DNA of 64,000 nucleotides from Fistulifera solaris (lineage: Eukaryota > Bacillariophyta > Bacillariophyceae > Naviculales > Stauroneidaceae). Below, piece by piece: positions 21,454-31,945 of this stretch (positions are counted from its first letter, which is position 1; each line of letters begins with the position of its first letter). A program made the position numbers and the translations under genes. The notes below the pieces were generated by a model. It searched no databases. It was not told the DNA's origin and was given only the letters and a program-made list of their open reading frames with translations. The DNA lies in assembly GCA_030295235.1 (NCBI GenBank), contig AP026164.1, forward strand, positions 434,001 to 498,000. The letters are read 5' to 3'.

Positions 21454-22950
21454 ATGCCTCGATCAACGGAATTTGTGTCGCCGTCCGCATCGCAACCCAC
21501 CGCCGAAACGGTGACACCGAATCCTCGCAAAGAAGATGAATGGTTGCTTATGTGTCGCTGTGAGTCAGCTCGAGCGGTCGTGACTTTATTGCAGTCGCTC
21601 GAATCAATCACCAAGACGCGCAAAGCCGTGCAGCCCGTGACCGTTTTTTGCAGCCCGAGTAATCTCACGTTTCACGTGCAAGGAGCGACGAAACAGCTCC
21701 AGGCTTCCATAGATATGCAAGCTACCATGTTTTCTGAGTATCGGGTACATGCGGATCACCGCGACGACGAAACGGAGGACTGGCAAGCAGGTGGCGAATT
21801 TTCGGTCAATCTGACTTCCATCCTGGAATGCTTGCAGCTTTTGGGAAACAACCCCGGAATTCAATTGACCTTGTCATATAACTTGAGGCATGAAGTACTT
21901 AAAATTGAGTTGTTGCAGGATACGGTTTTGTGCACGGCGGCTATCCCGGGAATGGATTTACCAGCCGATCATTCAAATCCCTCTTTGGTCAAAGCTTTTG
22001 GAGATTCTCCTATCACATCACGAATCATAATGATGTCGAATACATTGCAGCATATTACAACCGAATTACAACTCGTTTCGGGTGCCACTGTGGCTACGGT
22101 TTCCTTGACAGAGAACGAAGGGTGGGTGGTGGCCGTGGTTGGACATTTAGGTGAATGTCTCTTGTCTATTCCTGCGTACGGGAGCCACGTCATTAATCTC
22201 GAGATCAATGACCCACATCATTCGTGCTATTCCTACCCGCTGTCATCGCTTCTGGCTAGTCTGAAAGGGTTGGATATTGCGCAAGAAACTTGTATCACAA
22301 TCAATTCTATAGGGATGATGGCTATACAGCATCAAATTCTCGACCCTTCGGTGGGTGGTGAGAGTCCGAGTTTCATTGATTTTATTCTTTGCAGCTTGAA
22401 GGATGATGACGAAAATAATGACGAAGAATCTCGTCGGTCCTTATTCTCCCGGCCGTTGAGCCAAGGATCGCCCATGCAACACAGCCAACGATTGGTTGAT
22501 CTTCACGATGATGAGTATACCGAACGATCGCGGGCTTCCCAGAGTAGACGGAGCACGACCGATAAGCGTATTCCCATACAATCGATAAGTCAAGGCGCTG
22601 CTCAGAGCGCTGGTGGTAGTCAATCACCGTCGTCTCATGGAAGTGCGAATGCTCCTTCGCCACAAAAGGAATGGTGGGATGAATCCGAGGACGATGGTGG
22701 CGGCACCGGGAGAAGCAAGCAGCAGAAACGAAGTCTATTCGACCGTCCCAAGCAACGTCCTCGACAGCTTAGTCCTCCATCGAGACGCAACCGATCGTCT
22801 CCGAATCGGCTCGAGAGTGGGGCCAGGCACAGCGATAGTGACGACGAAGACGATATTGAGATGCTAGATATTACCGCCGCAGCATCGCCACAACCAGCCA
22901 TCCGTGACGAGGAATGTTCCTCTCCCGAGCTATTATACGGGAAAAGCTAG
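21454..22950 (+). CDS. RAD1: RAD1, subunit of the 9-1-1 checkpoint clamp, with long C-terminal tail
   Basis: The first true ATG is at 21454 (MPRSTEFV); the frame extends a little further 5' only through a GTG. The 498-residue protein begins with a PCNA-like clamp fold. Family points include FSVNLTSILECLQLLG (the RAD1 motif corresponding to NLTVLLDCLNIFG), followed by LTLSYNLRHEVLKIELLQD and YSYPLSSLLASLKGL. RAD1 pairs with RAD9 and HUS1 to load on damaged DNA and activate ATR signalling. Human RAD1 is about 280 residues; here about 180 extra residues (from about 320) are Ser/Arg-rich and acidic (SDSDDEDDIEMLDI) with two SLFxRP motifs (SLFSRP, SLFDRP). Introns and breaks are absent. Confidence 0.82.
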   Translation: MPRSTEFVSPSASQPTAETVTPNPRKEDEWLLMCRCESARAVVTLLQSLESITKTRKAVQPVTVFCSPSNLTFHVQGATKQLQASIDMQATMFSEYRVHADHRDDETEDWQAGGEFSVNLTSILECLQLLGNNPGIQLTLSYNLRHEVLKIELLQDTVLCTAAIPGMDLPADHSNPSLVKAFGDSPITSRIIMMSNTLQHITTELQLVSGATVATVSLTENEGWVVAVVGHLGECLLSIPAYGSHVINLEINDPHHSCYSYPLSSLLASLKGLDIAQETCITINSIGMMAIQHQILDPSVGGESPSFIDFILCSLKDDDENNDEESRRSLFSRPLSQGSPMQHSQRLVDLHDDEYTERSRASQSRRSTTDKRIPIQSISQGAAQSAGGSQSPSSHGSANAPSPQKEWWDESEDDGGGTGRSKQQKRSLFDRPKQRPRQLSPPSRRNRSSPNRLESGARHSDSDDEDDIEMLDITAAASPQPAIRDEECSSPELLYGKS

Positions 22951-23399
22951 TTGCTGCTAATCGTAGTGTAACTATGGCACGTGATATCTCCTACTCAACT
23001 TGTACTTAGTATTTACACGATGTAGATAAAAGCGCGCCGCAGGAAACGGCAAGGCTTTTGACATTGCAAAGACAGGTATATGGAAGCTTTGTCGACAATT
23101 ACATTTGTTCATGGCTGACGATGACAAGTAATCCCGTGACGCATGTACCGGCAACGAAATTAGGAACACCAGCCAGCGCCGTTATTTGTGTGACTATTGC
23201 TTCGTCTTATCGGGGCACGATGGGCGCAGATCAGCCCTGGGATGGAACAATGTGCAAGATGAGTTCTCTTCACCCCAACTGACGGTGCTGTCAACCGTTT
23301 CTTCATAAAATAACTGAAGACGTTCAAATTTCCCCCATGCTTTGTGCCCAAGCCAAATTCACCGTAACTGATGCAAAAATTCTCTGTCGGAGTCATCTT
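22951..23399. other. Intergenic region between convergent RAD1 and DnaJ genes
   Basis: About 0.45 kb containing the two 3' flanks. No open frame here has recognisable content. Confidence 0.45.
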
Positions 23400-24331
23400 T
23401 TAATCGAGTTCGATTATCAAGTTCCCTCTCGATGGCCCACCTTTGATCGGCATGCCTAGATCTGGTACAGTTATCTTGTTATGCCCCTTACGTTTCTGGA
23501 TTTTCCTTGACCAAAGTGAGCCGTCAAGAAGTGTGATTGTCAAGTGCGAGTCTTTCGGTGGTACTTTGGAGCGATAGATCAAATCATCTCCTTTTCGAAC
23601 AAATTTTGGGTGTTTCTTTTCTTTCACAACAAAGCTAATTTCAGGGAAACGACTTTTGGCAGGAAACGTTATCTTTGTCCCTGCCTTCCATCCCGGCTTC
23701 AATTGAATCTCGTACACCCTAGAGCCGACTCCCGGAAAATTAACTTTTAGCTTCTTCGTTGCCCCAAAAACAGCTCTTCGAGTGAACAGTCTATCGACCG
23801 CTCGTAAGCCTGTTGCTTGAACCGCGTCCCTCTTGAACCTCGACCAGCGAACGTGGACTCGCGGAACATCGACCCTCCCATCATTTGACGTAAAATTTCA
23901 TCGAGTAGAGGGTCGGCACTCATACCACTTGCGGAGTCTCTGCCAAAGGTAAACGGCATTGAGTTGCCGCCAAAGGCGGAGAACTGTGGATTTCCACCTT
24001 GGCGGAAAGCGCTTCCATAGTTCGGTCCTGTCCGTTGTGAAGGGTCCACAGCGGCTTCACCGAACTGATCGTACAATTTTCGTTTCTCCGGATCGGCAAG
24101 GGTCTCATAAGCCTTTGATATTTCTTTAAATTTCTCTTCATCGCCTCCTTTATCTGGATGATACTTCAAGGCAGCCTTTCGATAAGCTTTCTTTATTTCA
24201 TCCGCTGTCGCAGTCTCCGGAACACCAAGAACCTTGTAAGGGGTCGTCGATGACGTATGACGTCGTGCCGCATGGACTGTCGCCGAAATTAGAAAAAAAA
24301 GCAATAAAGAAAGGCGTTTGATTGCTCGCAT
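23400..24331 (-). CDS. DnaJ/Hsp40 co-chaperone with signal peptide (ER type), frame broken once
   Basis: [21 protein letters not shown] is a signal peptide, so the protein probably works in the ER lumen. The J domain follows (about 30-93) with YHPDKGG carrying the HPD triad that stimulates Hsp70 ATPase. A Gly/Phe-rich linker comes next, then the substrate-binding C-terminal domain, where the hallmark [14 protein letters not shown] appears without a zinc finger (class B). The frame breaks at C run 23762-23765: one more base gives [12 protein letters not shown] and continues to [10 protein letters not shown], for 310 residues. It is shorter than full DNAJB proteins, having the two beta-domains but only a short end after them. 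Confidence 0.82.
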
Positions 24332-24546
24332 GGTGAAACGCGGGATTGTTGTTTATTGGTTAAAAGAGTGGCATGGAATAATATGGCTTTTATTGTTGTT
24401 GTTTTCGTTGAAAAAGGTTTGTATGGATTGAATGGCGATGGCTTAACATTACAATTTACAATGAAGAATGAAGAAGTTCTTGAAGTAGGCAAACAGTTTC
24501 GGTATTTAACTTATACCCGACGTAACGGTACCAAACACTTTGTGCC

Positions 24547-26965
24547 TTATAAATGCGGTTCTTTTGGGGGGTGAAAGTGAAACTCTTCACCCGAAGCGCT
24601 GCTAGTGCTCTTCCGCTCTTCATAGCCTGTAACAACTCCTTTGCCGCTTGCGATGCACTGGGCTCGGTAATCTAAAACACCCGATTTCCAGTTTCCTTCG
24701 TGAAGATACCTCAAGTAATTGTCCAGAAGCTCCGAACCTGCCTTGATGTCGTATATGGTCTTGTCGCCTGCTGTTATAATCCTCATGTTATTGCGGTCAA
24801 TAAAGGGATTGTAAACATGAGTTTCGGTGCTATAGTTTTCCAACTCAGCTGGCATGCGCTCCAGGTCAACAGTCATTTCGGTTGAGATTAGTGGCTTTCC
24901 CTCACCCATCACGCCAGTGCCATTACAACCGTGATTAATGAAAGTCAGTATTCCCGTATCAACTAAGTAGCCAGCTTTTCCAAAGTATTCAAACGCAAAC
25001 CCATAACCGAATAAGTATGTGTAGAAGAGGCTTGAGTATTGTAGAAACTCTGACGAGTCCAAGTATTCGATCATTTTATTCACTAGGGACGTTGTGCTGG
25101 GATAGAAAAGGATATCGTAGACTGATTCGTCCGCGGCAATGAAAGTGCCTTTTGCCACATCCGTTTGAAAAAATATACCCCGTCCGGCCCCGGGTATCCG
25201 ACTGACTCCTACAGCGAACAAGGAAATAGGAGCATTTGGAACGTCGGGGTCAAATCCGTGTCCTTCGTCGCACATGAATGGCTTCTGTGCTTGATTGCAA
25301 AATTCATCTTCCACCAGACGTGACGGAAGTTGATAGGTCATCATAGTCGCATCGTCAAACCAGTACATGATCGGAATATCATTGGATACAGTCTTGATGA
25401 GGCTCCTTTGCATTCTGATATGCAATTCAGCAGCGCTGGTAAACCAGAGTGCCCTTGTTTCTATATTATGGAAACAAGCAATGAAAGATAGACGATCCAA
25501 GTGAACAAACTCTTCGTAGCGCTGAATGGCTTCGAAACCGACTTCAGCCAAGATCCCAAAGATTGTTTGCGCGATGTTACTTCCCAAATCATCATGAGGG
25601 ATAACGAGAACCCCGTTTGTCGACAACATATCCGATATATTGTCAAGTATCTCTTTGGTGATTTCTGGCGAGCTCCAGAGCGAGTGACTACAAAGAAACG
25701 GATCGGCAGATAAGTTACATGATAGCAGTGCAGTGAAAAAGCTTACACCATGACACATAGATCATTTCTTGCACTCCTCACCTTTTTTCAAATATAATAA
25801 CATCAAAGAGATCGTCCGGAGTAGTGTCGCTATCGTCGTCATCGTCGCCTAATAGCCATTCCAAAGCCGTCTCACCTGAAATTAATTCGACTCGTGCATC
25901 ATCGTTGCAATACGGGGTGATACCCTCTAAAAAATTACTGCAGTCGCTATGTTCAGGATATAGCTTCTTATTCACCTGAAAGGTCTCGTCATCAGTTCCG
26001 ATAATGACGACCTTTTCCACCGTCTTGTGCTTCAGGACTTCGCGTAATGTGCCTCCAATCTCCTCTCCGATAATCACGACTCTTTTAGGATCATCATGGG
26101 AGAACATTATGGGGTGAACGAGCGCTTCAAAGTAAATTTGATCGTAATGCTGCTGTAGAATATCGCCATTGACAACTGATCGAGGAGCTGATGCCGGTTT
26201 AAAATGGACACCGTTAGTGTCGGATGAAACTTCAGCGCTGCCCACACTTTTGGTGTCATCTGCCATCGATGAAAGCGATGGCGAGTACGCCATCCAGGTG
26301 AGTTTGCTAGAGTTTCTTTGCTTGAATGACCAGAGCAATGAAGGCTTATTCGAGGTCATTGAAGCACCAAATACCTCGTTTGCAAGCGGCACAACCGAGT
26401 TCCATGGATCGTTAAGCTTGCATAAAACGTTAATTGACAAAATTCCCAATTTCGGCCATGTATACAAGGATATGGTTTCTGATCCAGCATATCCCATGCA
26501 TCTCACGCCTTTGTTTGATGAAGCTCGGTGACATTCGTACATGAAGGCGTCGATGATTCCCAAATTTTTGACGAACGTTAAGAACCCAAACTCGACAGCT
26601 TTCTCGGAGTCAAGAAAGACAGAATCAAGATCTTCCAAATCAACCAGAACTTGTTGCGGGCCTGAAGAAAGTCGTTTTGCATTATTCATCAAATTTTTCT
26701 GTGCGTCCTTACTCGGATTTTCCTCGGCCGCATTACCGGCGTAGAGTTCGCTCAAATAGGTATTCCACTTGATGATCGAAAGACTGGAGTGAGAGGAATC
26801 GGAAAACTTTGAGGGAACGAAGTAAGTCTTGAAAGCTTCACTGACTGCAATCGGCAGATACTCATGATAAGCGGACACCAAAGTCGTCGAGAAGTACCCC
26901 GCCGTGAACGCAAGCAGGCACGGGCCTACCACCGAAGTAATGAGAAGGTATAAAGAAAGATTCAT
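24547..26965 (-). CDS. Fusion of SpeD-like, spermidine-synthase-like and SET domains
   Basis: I join two frames across an intron at 25688-25781 (minus-strand GTGAGG...TTTGTAG); the splice gives IIFEKSHSLWSSPEIT and a 774-residue protein. Residues 1-32 are a signal or anchor. Residues about 101-200 resemble prokaryote-type AdoMet decarboxylase: QQVLVDLEDL and SETISLYTWPKLG match the SpeD pattern ESHISIHTWPE, but the pyruvoyl-forming Ser position is changed. Residues about 270-470 resemble spermidine synthase (YFEALVHPIM, VVIIGEEIGGTLREVLKH), with the catalytic DSSD region replaced by FEKSH. Residues about 552-735 form a SET-like domain: GAGRGIFFQTDVAKG, FINHGCNG, GSELLDNYLRY. The polyamine parts may be inactive; the SET part may methylate protein. 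Inference from motifs only. Confidence 0.8.
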
Positions 26966-27487
26966 TCTATCACGTTAGCTCAACACCATATCTCTTGTTT
27001 AAAATGCTACAGCATCAGGTTTTTTTCTGTTTGAAAAGGTGCCTTGTAACTTGTAACGCAAGTTCTCATTTCGCGAAAGGATTGCGTCGCACTTTCTCAC
27101 CTTCAACCTCGGAAACGGCGCTAAAATTCTGCGGCAATGTGGACTCTACGTAGTTTTTTTGTACTGGAGGCCGAATTTTAACGTCGTTTCCCCGCAATCT
27201 CAACGCGAAGCCGTTGTGAACACCGAACCGAAGCAGAATACAGAAAAGTGCCATTGGTACACTTTGTATCGGTCTAGCCTCAAATTGGTGTTATAAAAAT
27301 TACTCCCGGTAATACGGAGTAGCACATTACTCTTTGAATACGAAACGCGCACGGTTCTAACTAAGAGCTCAACGGACAGTTTAAAAATTTGTTTCGTTCG
27401 CAATAAGATTTCGATTTCTTTCCCTTTCTAAAACTGTAATTGAATTTATTGATGCTTTTTAATGATAATGAGGAAATCGCATTGACA
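26966..27487. other. Intergenic region, 0.5 kb
   Basis: This lies between two minus-strand genes. A 62-codon ATG frame at 27066-27254 (minus) starts with a short hydrophobic stretch (MALFCILLRFGVHNGFA) and could be a small secreted protein, but nothing else supports it and I leave it uncalled. Confidence 0.4.
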
Positions 27488-29827
27488 TTAATCATCTTTA
27501 TCTGAAGGCTCAAGATCATCGTAGAAGCGAATGGAGAGAAGTAGCGTTGCGCCGCTGGTGACGGCAAAGCAAACGAACGTTCGATTGAGCAGGTTTTCCA
27601 TTCCCTCCTTCCCAAAGAGAGACAACAAGACGTCGCCCACCGCCCTTCCCGCGGTTCCTGCTTCTGTAGCCAGTAGACCTACGTTAAAGATACCTTGGCT
27701 CCATCGTTTTGGGATTGTCTTTGACAGTAAACTCATGTTCGGACCTTCCAATGCATTCGAACTTACGAACATGACAAACGTCCCGATTGCATATTGCAGA
27801 ACCGAGTACTGCGCTGAATACCTGATCACGACAACACAACCCAAGCACATGCAAAGCTGCATGAGAATAATCAACTCTCGATCATCATACCTTCGAGCCA
27901 AGAGGGAAACTACCAGGTTTGCTGGGAGCATTGATAAGCCCAAGGAGGCAAGATAGACACCGCTGATGCTGCTGTTCCAGTCAAAGTAATACTCCGTCAA
28001 TGTAGCCGACGAACTCAAAACGGCTTCAAGAATAAGTTTAAGAACAAAGTAAATCAAGAAAGTAGTCATGACGGGAATATTGTTCCATATTGGAGCTTCA
28101 TCTTCGAAACTGGAAGCAACAACTCCTTTGGATCGGTCCCTCGACTGAATCAAAGGAGTCTCCTCGTTGTTCGTGCCGACATCCTTTTTTGTGGTTGAAG
28201 TGTTCCTCTTGGGAGGGTCTCGGAACCATACGATTAAAGCAATTAGGTATACTCCCCACACAATCATCATGACCCAGCCTGGTGCATTTTCGGCTTGCCA
28301 GAATCGACTATCAGAGTCGTCGGGGCTGACTGTATTCAAAATCGAGGCGATCAAAGGACCAGCAGCCATTCCCAGTGCCCCAGCCGTAACAAAGGCAGCC
28401 GATGCTGCGGTGCGTTCTTTCCGAGAAAAGCGGTCAGCAATATAGCGTCGGTTAATCGATCGGGCGCTTCCAAAACCATTCATTAGACGCCCAATCATCA
28501 CGATGTGCAAGGAGTCGCACGGCAAGCCCGCGGCGTAAAAGATGTTGCCGACGAAACTGCACGAACTAGCAAAGATCAAAGCATGTTTGTATGAGTGATT
28601 GGTCCACCATGAGAACAAGATAGTCGAAACAAGGGCGGCGACCGGCGTCATACCAATAATCAGGGAAGCCATGGAAGGATCCCCGCCCAGCTTTCGCGCG
28701 TAGCTAGCGGACGTTGGCGCCACAATGTAGTAGTTCGTCATGTACAAAAACGTCGATAGGAGATTGAGAAAGTCCGACATGGGCGTAGCTGCCACGTATT
28801 CGTCCTCTTCTCCTTGCTCTAACATTTGTGGGTATTCGTCGATTAGCAACGTGTTCGCCAACATGCCAACAAAACTACTTGATTCCTCTAGTCTATTTCG
28901 AGCTGCTTGAATACGAAGTAAGATAAGTTCGTTTGATGTTCGCTTGTGTACAAAACTGGGATCCCACAGGAAGGTACGTTGCATTGAGCCTATCGAACTA
29001 GAACTTAGCGCAGTTCCATGGGCGTCCTGTAGTTTCGATGAACACGCTGGCGTCCAGGAAAGGCGCGGGGCTTTTTTCGCTGTTGGACGCGGAATATTGT
29101 GTGGACCCGAAACGATGTCAGCCAGTAATGTAGGATCTGAACTTAAGCGCTGGTGTTGAGGCACTTTGCGAACTGTTTGCGGGACGCTCATCAAAAGCAT
29201 GTCAGCTGTCTGTTGTCGATTCCATGCTAATTCGAGAAAGCCTCCCTCAAGAATTGTTGTCAAGGCACCCAAGGTATGATCTTGTACTAGCAAGGGCTCT
29301 ACCAGACGGCTTCCGCGTAATCGAACCCTGCCACTTCTATTAAGAAAAAATGCCTTCGAAAGTTTGACGGACATGCATTTGTCGTGTTTTTTTAGGATCT
29401 TTCGGATTCCCGTCACATTCAAATCAAGGAACTGTACCAGTCGCAATATTTTCTCTCCTGCCTGCTGATAGCCTTTAAGAATTTCATTGAATTCGTCTTC
29501 TGTCGTCGCAGTATGTGCTCTATGACGACAGGTCAACAACTCCGTCGCAATCCGACCTTGTTCTTGCACAATAAAAAGGAGCATTTTCTCTAGTTGAACG
29601 TGAAACACGCCTAAGAATTCAGCTGTTACAGGATGATGCTTCATAGATGACGTGAAAGGCAGGCTACTAGTCATGGAATAGTCGGCATGTGAATCGCTGT
29701 CCGCATGATTCGAGTAAAGAGAGTCGCGGCTTGATTTTTCGAGGACATCTTTCAACTGCTCGTAGTCCAAGTAATAGGAAACCCACGGGCCGTACTGCTG
29801 ATCCAGTAGTTTTTGACCGAACTTCAT
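27488..29827 (-). CDS. SPX-MFS phosphate transporter (PHT5/VPT1 type, vacuolar)
   Basis: The 779-residue frame is intact. It starts MKFGQKLLDQQYGPWVSYYLDYEQL, shown here only in part as the typical SPX opening (MKFGQKLLDQQ), and the SPX domain ends near ILKKHDKCM, the Lys-rich helix that binds inositol pyrophosphates and senses phosphate status. A Ser-rich linker (about 230-330) leads into an MFS domain: YMTNYYIVAPTSASYARKLG, then GRLMNGFGSARSINRRYIAD with the loop signature, and further helices to about 770. Plant PHT5/VPT proteins of this layout load phosphate into the vacuole, and a diatom relative has been named VPT1; identity with that gene is inferred, not checked. Confidence 0.88.
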   Translation of the reverse strand: MKFGQKLLDQQYGPWVSYYLDYEQLKDVLEKSSRDSLYSNHADSDSHADYSMTSSLPFTSSMKHHPVTAEFLGVFHVQLEKMLLFIVQEQGRIATELLTCRHRAHTATTEDEFNEILKGYQQAGEKILRLVQFLDLNVTGIRKILKKHDKCMSVKLSKAFFLNRSGRVRLRGSRLVEPLLVQDHTLGALTTILEGGFLELAWNRQQTADMLLMSVPQTVRKVPQHQRLSSDPTLLADIVSGPHNIPRPTAKKAPRLSWTPACSSKLQDAHGTALSSSSIGSMQRTFLWDPSFVHKRTSNELILLRIQAARNRLEESSSFVGMLANTLLIDEYPQMLEQGEEDEYVAATPMSDFLNLLSTFLYMTNYYIVAPTSASYARKLGGDPSMASLIIGMTPVAALVSTILFSWWTNHSYKHALIFASSCSFVGNIFYAAGLPCDSLHIVMIGRLMNGFGSARSINRRYIADRFSRKERTAASAAFVTAGALGMAAGPLIASILNTVSPDDSDSRFWQAENAPGWVMMIVWGVYLIALIVWFRDPPKRNTSTTKKDVGTNNEETPLIQSRDRSKGVVASSFEDEAPIWNNIPVMTTFLIYFVLKLILEAVLSSSATLTEYYFDWNSSISGVYLASLGLSMLPANLVVSLLARRYDDRELIILMQLCMCLGCVVVIRYSAQYSVLQYAIGTFVMFVSSNALEGPNMSLLSKTIPKRWSQGIFNVGLLATEAGTAGRAVGDVLLSLFGKEGMENLLNRTFVCFAVTSGATLLLSIRFYDDLEPSDKDD

Positions 29828-30136
29828 CGCCAGCCTTGAGTTCGTTCACAGGAGTGATAAAACAATGATTGATTTTATAAATGAATCTTTATTTGAAGAA
29901 AAGATGCACATGGCAATACGAAAAGTATAGGTAACCTTATTGTAATTCAATACTCATCGCAGCCAAGGTAAAACGGGCAACGGACAAACTCCGCCGATGT
30001 CAACTGCCAACTGCCAACGTCACAAAACGAGAAGTGATGAATTATGACATCAGTGTTCACAAAATCGTTGCAAACAGCAAAAACTCGTCGTCCTAGTCGG
30101 CACAAATCAAATATCGTCATCTCTCTCAAAACTATC
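29828..30136. other. Divergent intergenic region between SPX-MFS and CreA-like genes
   Basis: About 0.3 kb, presumably both promoters. The plus frame from the ATG at 30044 is in frame with the downstream gene, so the start of that gene could be as far 5' as 30044. I see no other feature. Confidence 0.4.
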
Positions 30137-30856
30137 ATGATGCTATTATCGACTCCATCGGTTATCGGTGTTTCGCTTCTCATTGGGGCTGTGAAATCCT
30201 TGACGATTCCTTTCCCTCATCTTCGACCAACTGCCAACAAAGTTGTAACGGCGTTGAAGGAAAAGAAGGTGCAGCCCTTCCAAGTAAACGCGCGTACTTA
30301 TATCGCAGCAGCTGCTCTCTGCACAACTGTTCTAGCAACACCGCTGGCACCGGCGCGGGCGGCAGAATCGCAAGTGATCGGTCAGATTACGGGGTCGGGT
30401 CTTGTATTCAAAGACACACTTCAAGTCGAATCCTTTGAAGATCCCAAAGTTCGTGGTGTCACACTTTATATCAGCAACTTTCAAAGACCCATCAATGAGC
30501 GTCTTTCTTCGGCCAAAAATTTCTTTTCAGATCCATCGTCGGCGGCGGTCGCTTGTGCTCGGACCGGACAGAAGGTGATAGTCGCGGACAACATCAATAC
30601 AACTCCCGCCGGTGAAGAAGTATTCAAAGAATCAAAAAGTCTTCTTTTCAAATCTTTAAAGGTGCAAAGAATCTTCGACATGGATCACAACACTGTCATT
30701 TACGTTTCATTCAATACACGAATGGACAAGAACGATGACGACAACAAATCGAGATTCCAGAACTCATTGTGTGCGGTAAATCTGGATAATTACGGAATGG
30801 AACCATCAGTTGTGGGTACGAAGGAAGCGCCAGTATCAGCTACACCAGTACCTTAA
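30137..30856 (+). CDS. CreA family protein, probably plastid thylakoid-lumenal
   Basis: The start is taken at the ATG at 30137 (MMLLSTPS), because the residues after it form a signal peptide; the in-frame ATG at 30044 would bury it. A transit-like segment follows, and then a second hydrophobic stretch ending in LAPARAAES, a lumenal cleavage-type site, so the layout is signal, transit and thylakoid-transfer. The mature domain matches bacterial periplasmic CreA: VESFEDPKVRGVTLYIS, ACARTGQKVIV, EEVFKESKSLLFKSLKVQRIFD and NTVIYVSFN. CreA has no firmly known activity. The protein is 239 residues long, with no break. It probably came with the plastid or from bacteria. Confidence 0.78.
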   Translation: MMLLSTPSVIGVSLLIGAVKSLTIPFPHLRPTANKVVTALKEKKVQPFQVNARTYIAAAALCTTVLATPLAPARAAESQVIGQITGSGLVFKDTLQVESFEDPKVRGVTLYISNFQRPINERLSSAKNFFSDPSSAAVACARTGQKVIVADNINTTPAGEEVFKESKSLLFKSLKVQRIFDMDHNTVIYVSFNTRMDKNDDDNKSRFQNSLCAVNLDNYGMEPSVVGTKEAPVSATPVP

Positions 30857-31446
30857 ATTTCAAGTCACTTCAAAGGTCAAGGAAAACGATCAAGAGTATA
30901 TCTAATCATGAATCGTTTTTTTGCTTTACATGCAGCTACACTTTAGAATTGTGTTGAATGATATGTCATAAAATGAATCATAGTTGGCTTGTTCCGGAAG
31001 GAAAGCTGAATGTCTTTAGGCTTCGACGACGCGAATCATATCATTCCCGGAAATCATCAACCAGGATTATTGTCTGATGCACTGTCTTTACGACCCACTT
31101 CCACTCGTCCAGAATAGAGAACGTCGCACTGTTTTGGGATTGAGAAATAATGTGCCAAACACGTGCGGTTGGATGCGCCACTCGACATAATTTATTACGC
31201 CTATAACGTCGACGTTCCGTTGATACTTGTTACTACAGTAGTAGTCACAGTTTCGAGACAAGACTTAGAAATAGGGGCAATTTGACGCCTACTGTCTCAG
31301 TCCCTTTGTGGTCGGTCACGCCAAAGCCGATTCATTTTTGATCTTTGAATAATTTCGCCTTTTGCATAATATCGAAGGGGGCACGTGCGCCTAAAGAAGT
31401 TATCACCTTCTCTGATTTCGATCCTCGACAAGAAAGCTTTACGACG
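30857..31446. other. Intergenic region, 0.6 kb
   Basis: No supported gene or repeat. It holds the CreA-like 3' flank and the likely promoter of the small gene at 31447. Confidence 0.45.
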
Positions 31447-31945
31447 ATGCAGACGAACTTCTTAGGAGCGCCTGCAAATGCCAATCGGCAAGATAACTTT
31501 CACGCGTAAGTGCTGACTTCAAGTGTAAGCTGGACGCTCATCCCAGTTACTGCGAAGCAAATCATGGATGCGATCTTGGTTGCGTCCACGTTGAAATTTC
31601 TTTGACCATGGGTTCAGATGCTTCTGATATCCCTTTGGGATCATACATTGGATTGGATCAAGCATTGAGGTGCGGCAGTCTACAACGAAGGTGGTTCAAC
31701 AGCTCTCGCGACTCAACTACAAACTCCAAACCATGGAGAATTTTATTAGTCACTCTGTCGCTCCTATGTGTATCGAAGATTATGCCGGCATGATGGACCC
31801 TTTCCACCCTGAACTCTCTCCTTTTGTGAAGACTACGACTTTTGATGGTTTGTTCTGTGAGAAAGCGTTTCATGTTTGGAACGAAAGAGACCTCCGCACT
31901 TGTCGAGCCATGCTTCTCTACAGCCAAGACAGCGGCTGTATGTGA
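31447..31945 (+). CDS. Small two-exon protein of unknown function
   Basis: I propose exon 1 at 31447-31505 and exon 2 at 31663-31945, joined over a 157-nt intron (GTAAGT...ATCAAG). The joined product is 113 residues: it starts MQTNFLGAPANANRQ, passes through a helical segment (KVVQQLSRLNYKLQTMENF) and a Cys-containing end (APMCIEDYAGMMDPF, LFCEKAFHVWN, LRTCRAMLL). The splice keeps frame and the codon at the joint is Ala. Part of exon 2 is open further 5' only without an ATG. I recognise no family. The model rests on splice-site quality and the protein-like composition; a different upstream exon is possible. Confidence 0.45.

Noticed and set aside
27066-27254. 62-codon frame with a hydrophobic start
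   Set aside because: Possible small secreted protein, but no second line of evidence.
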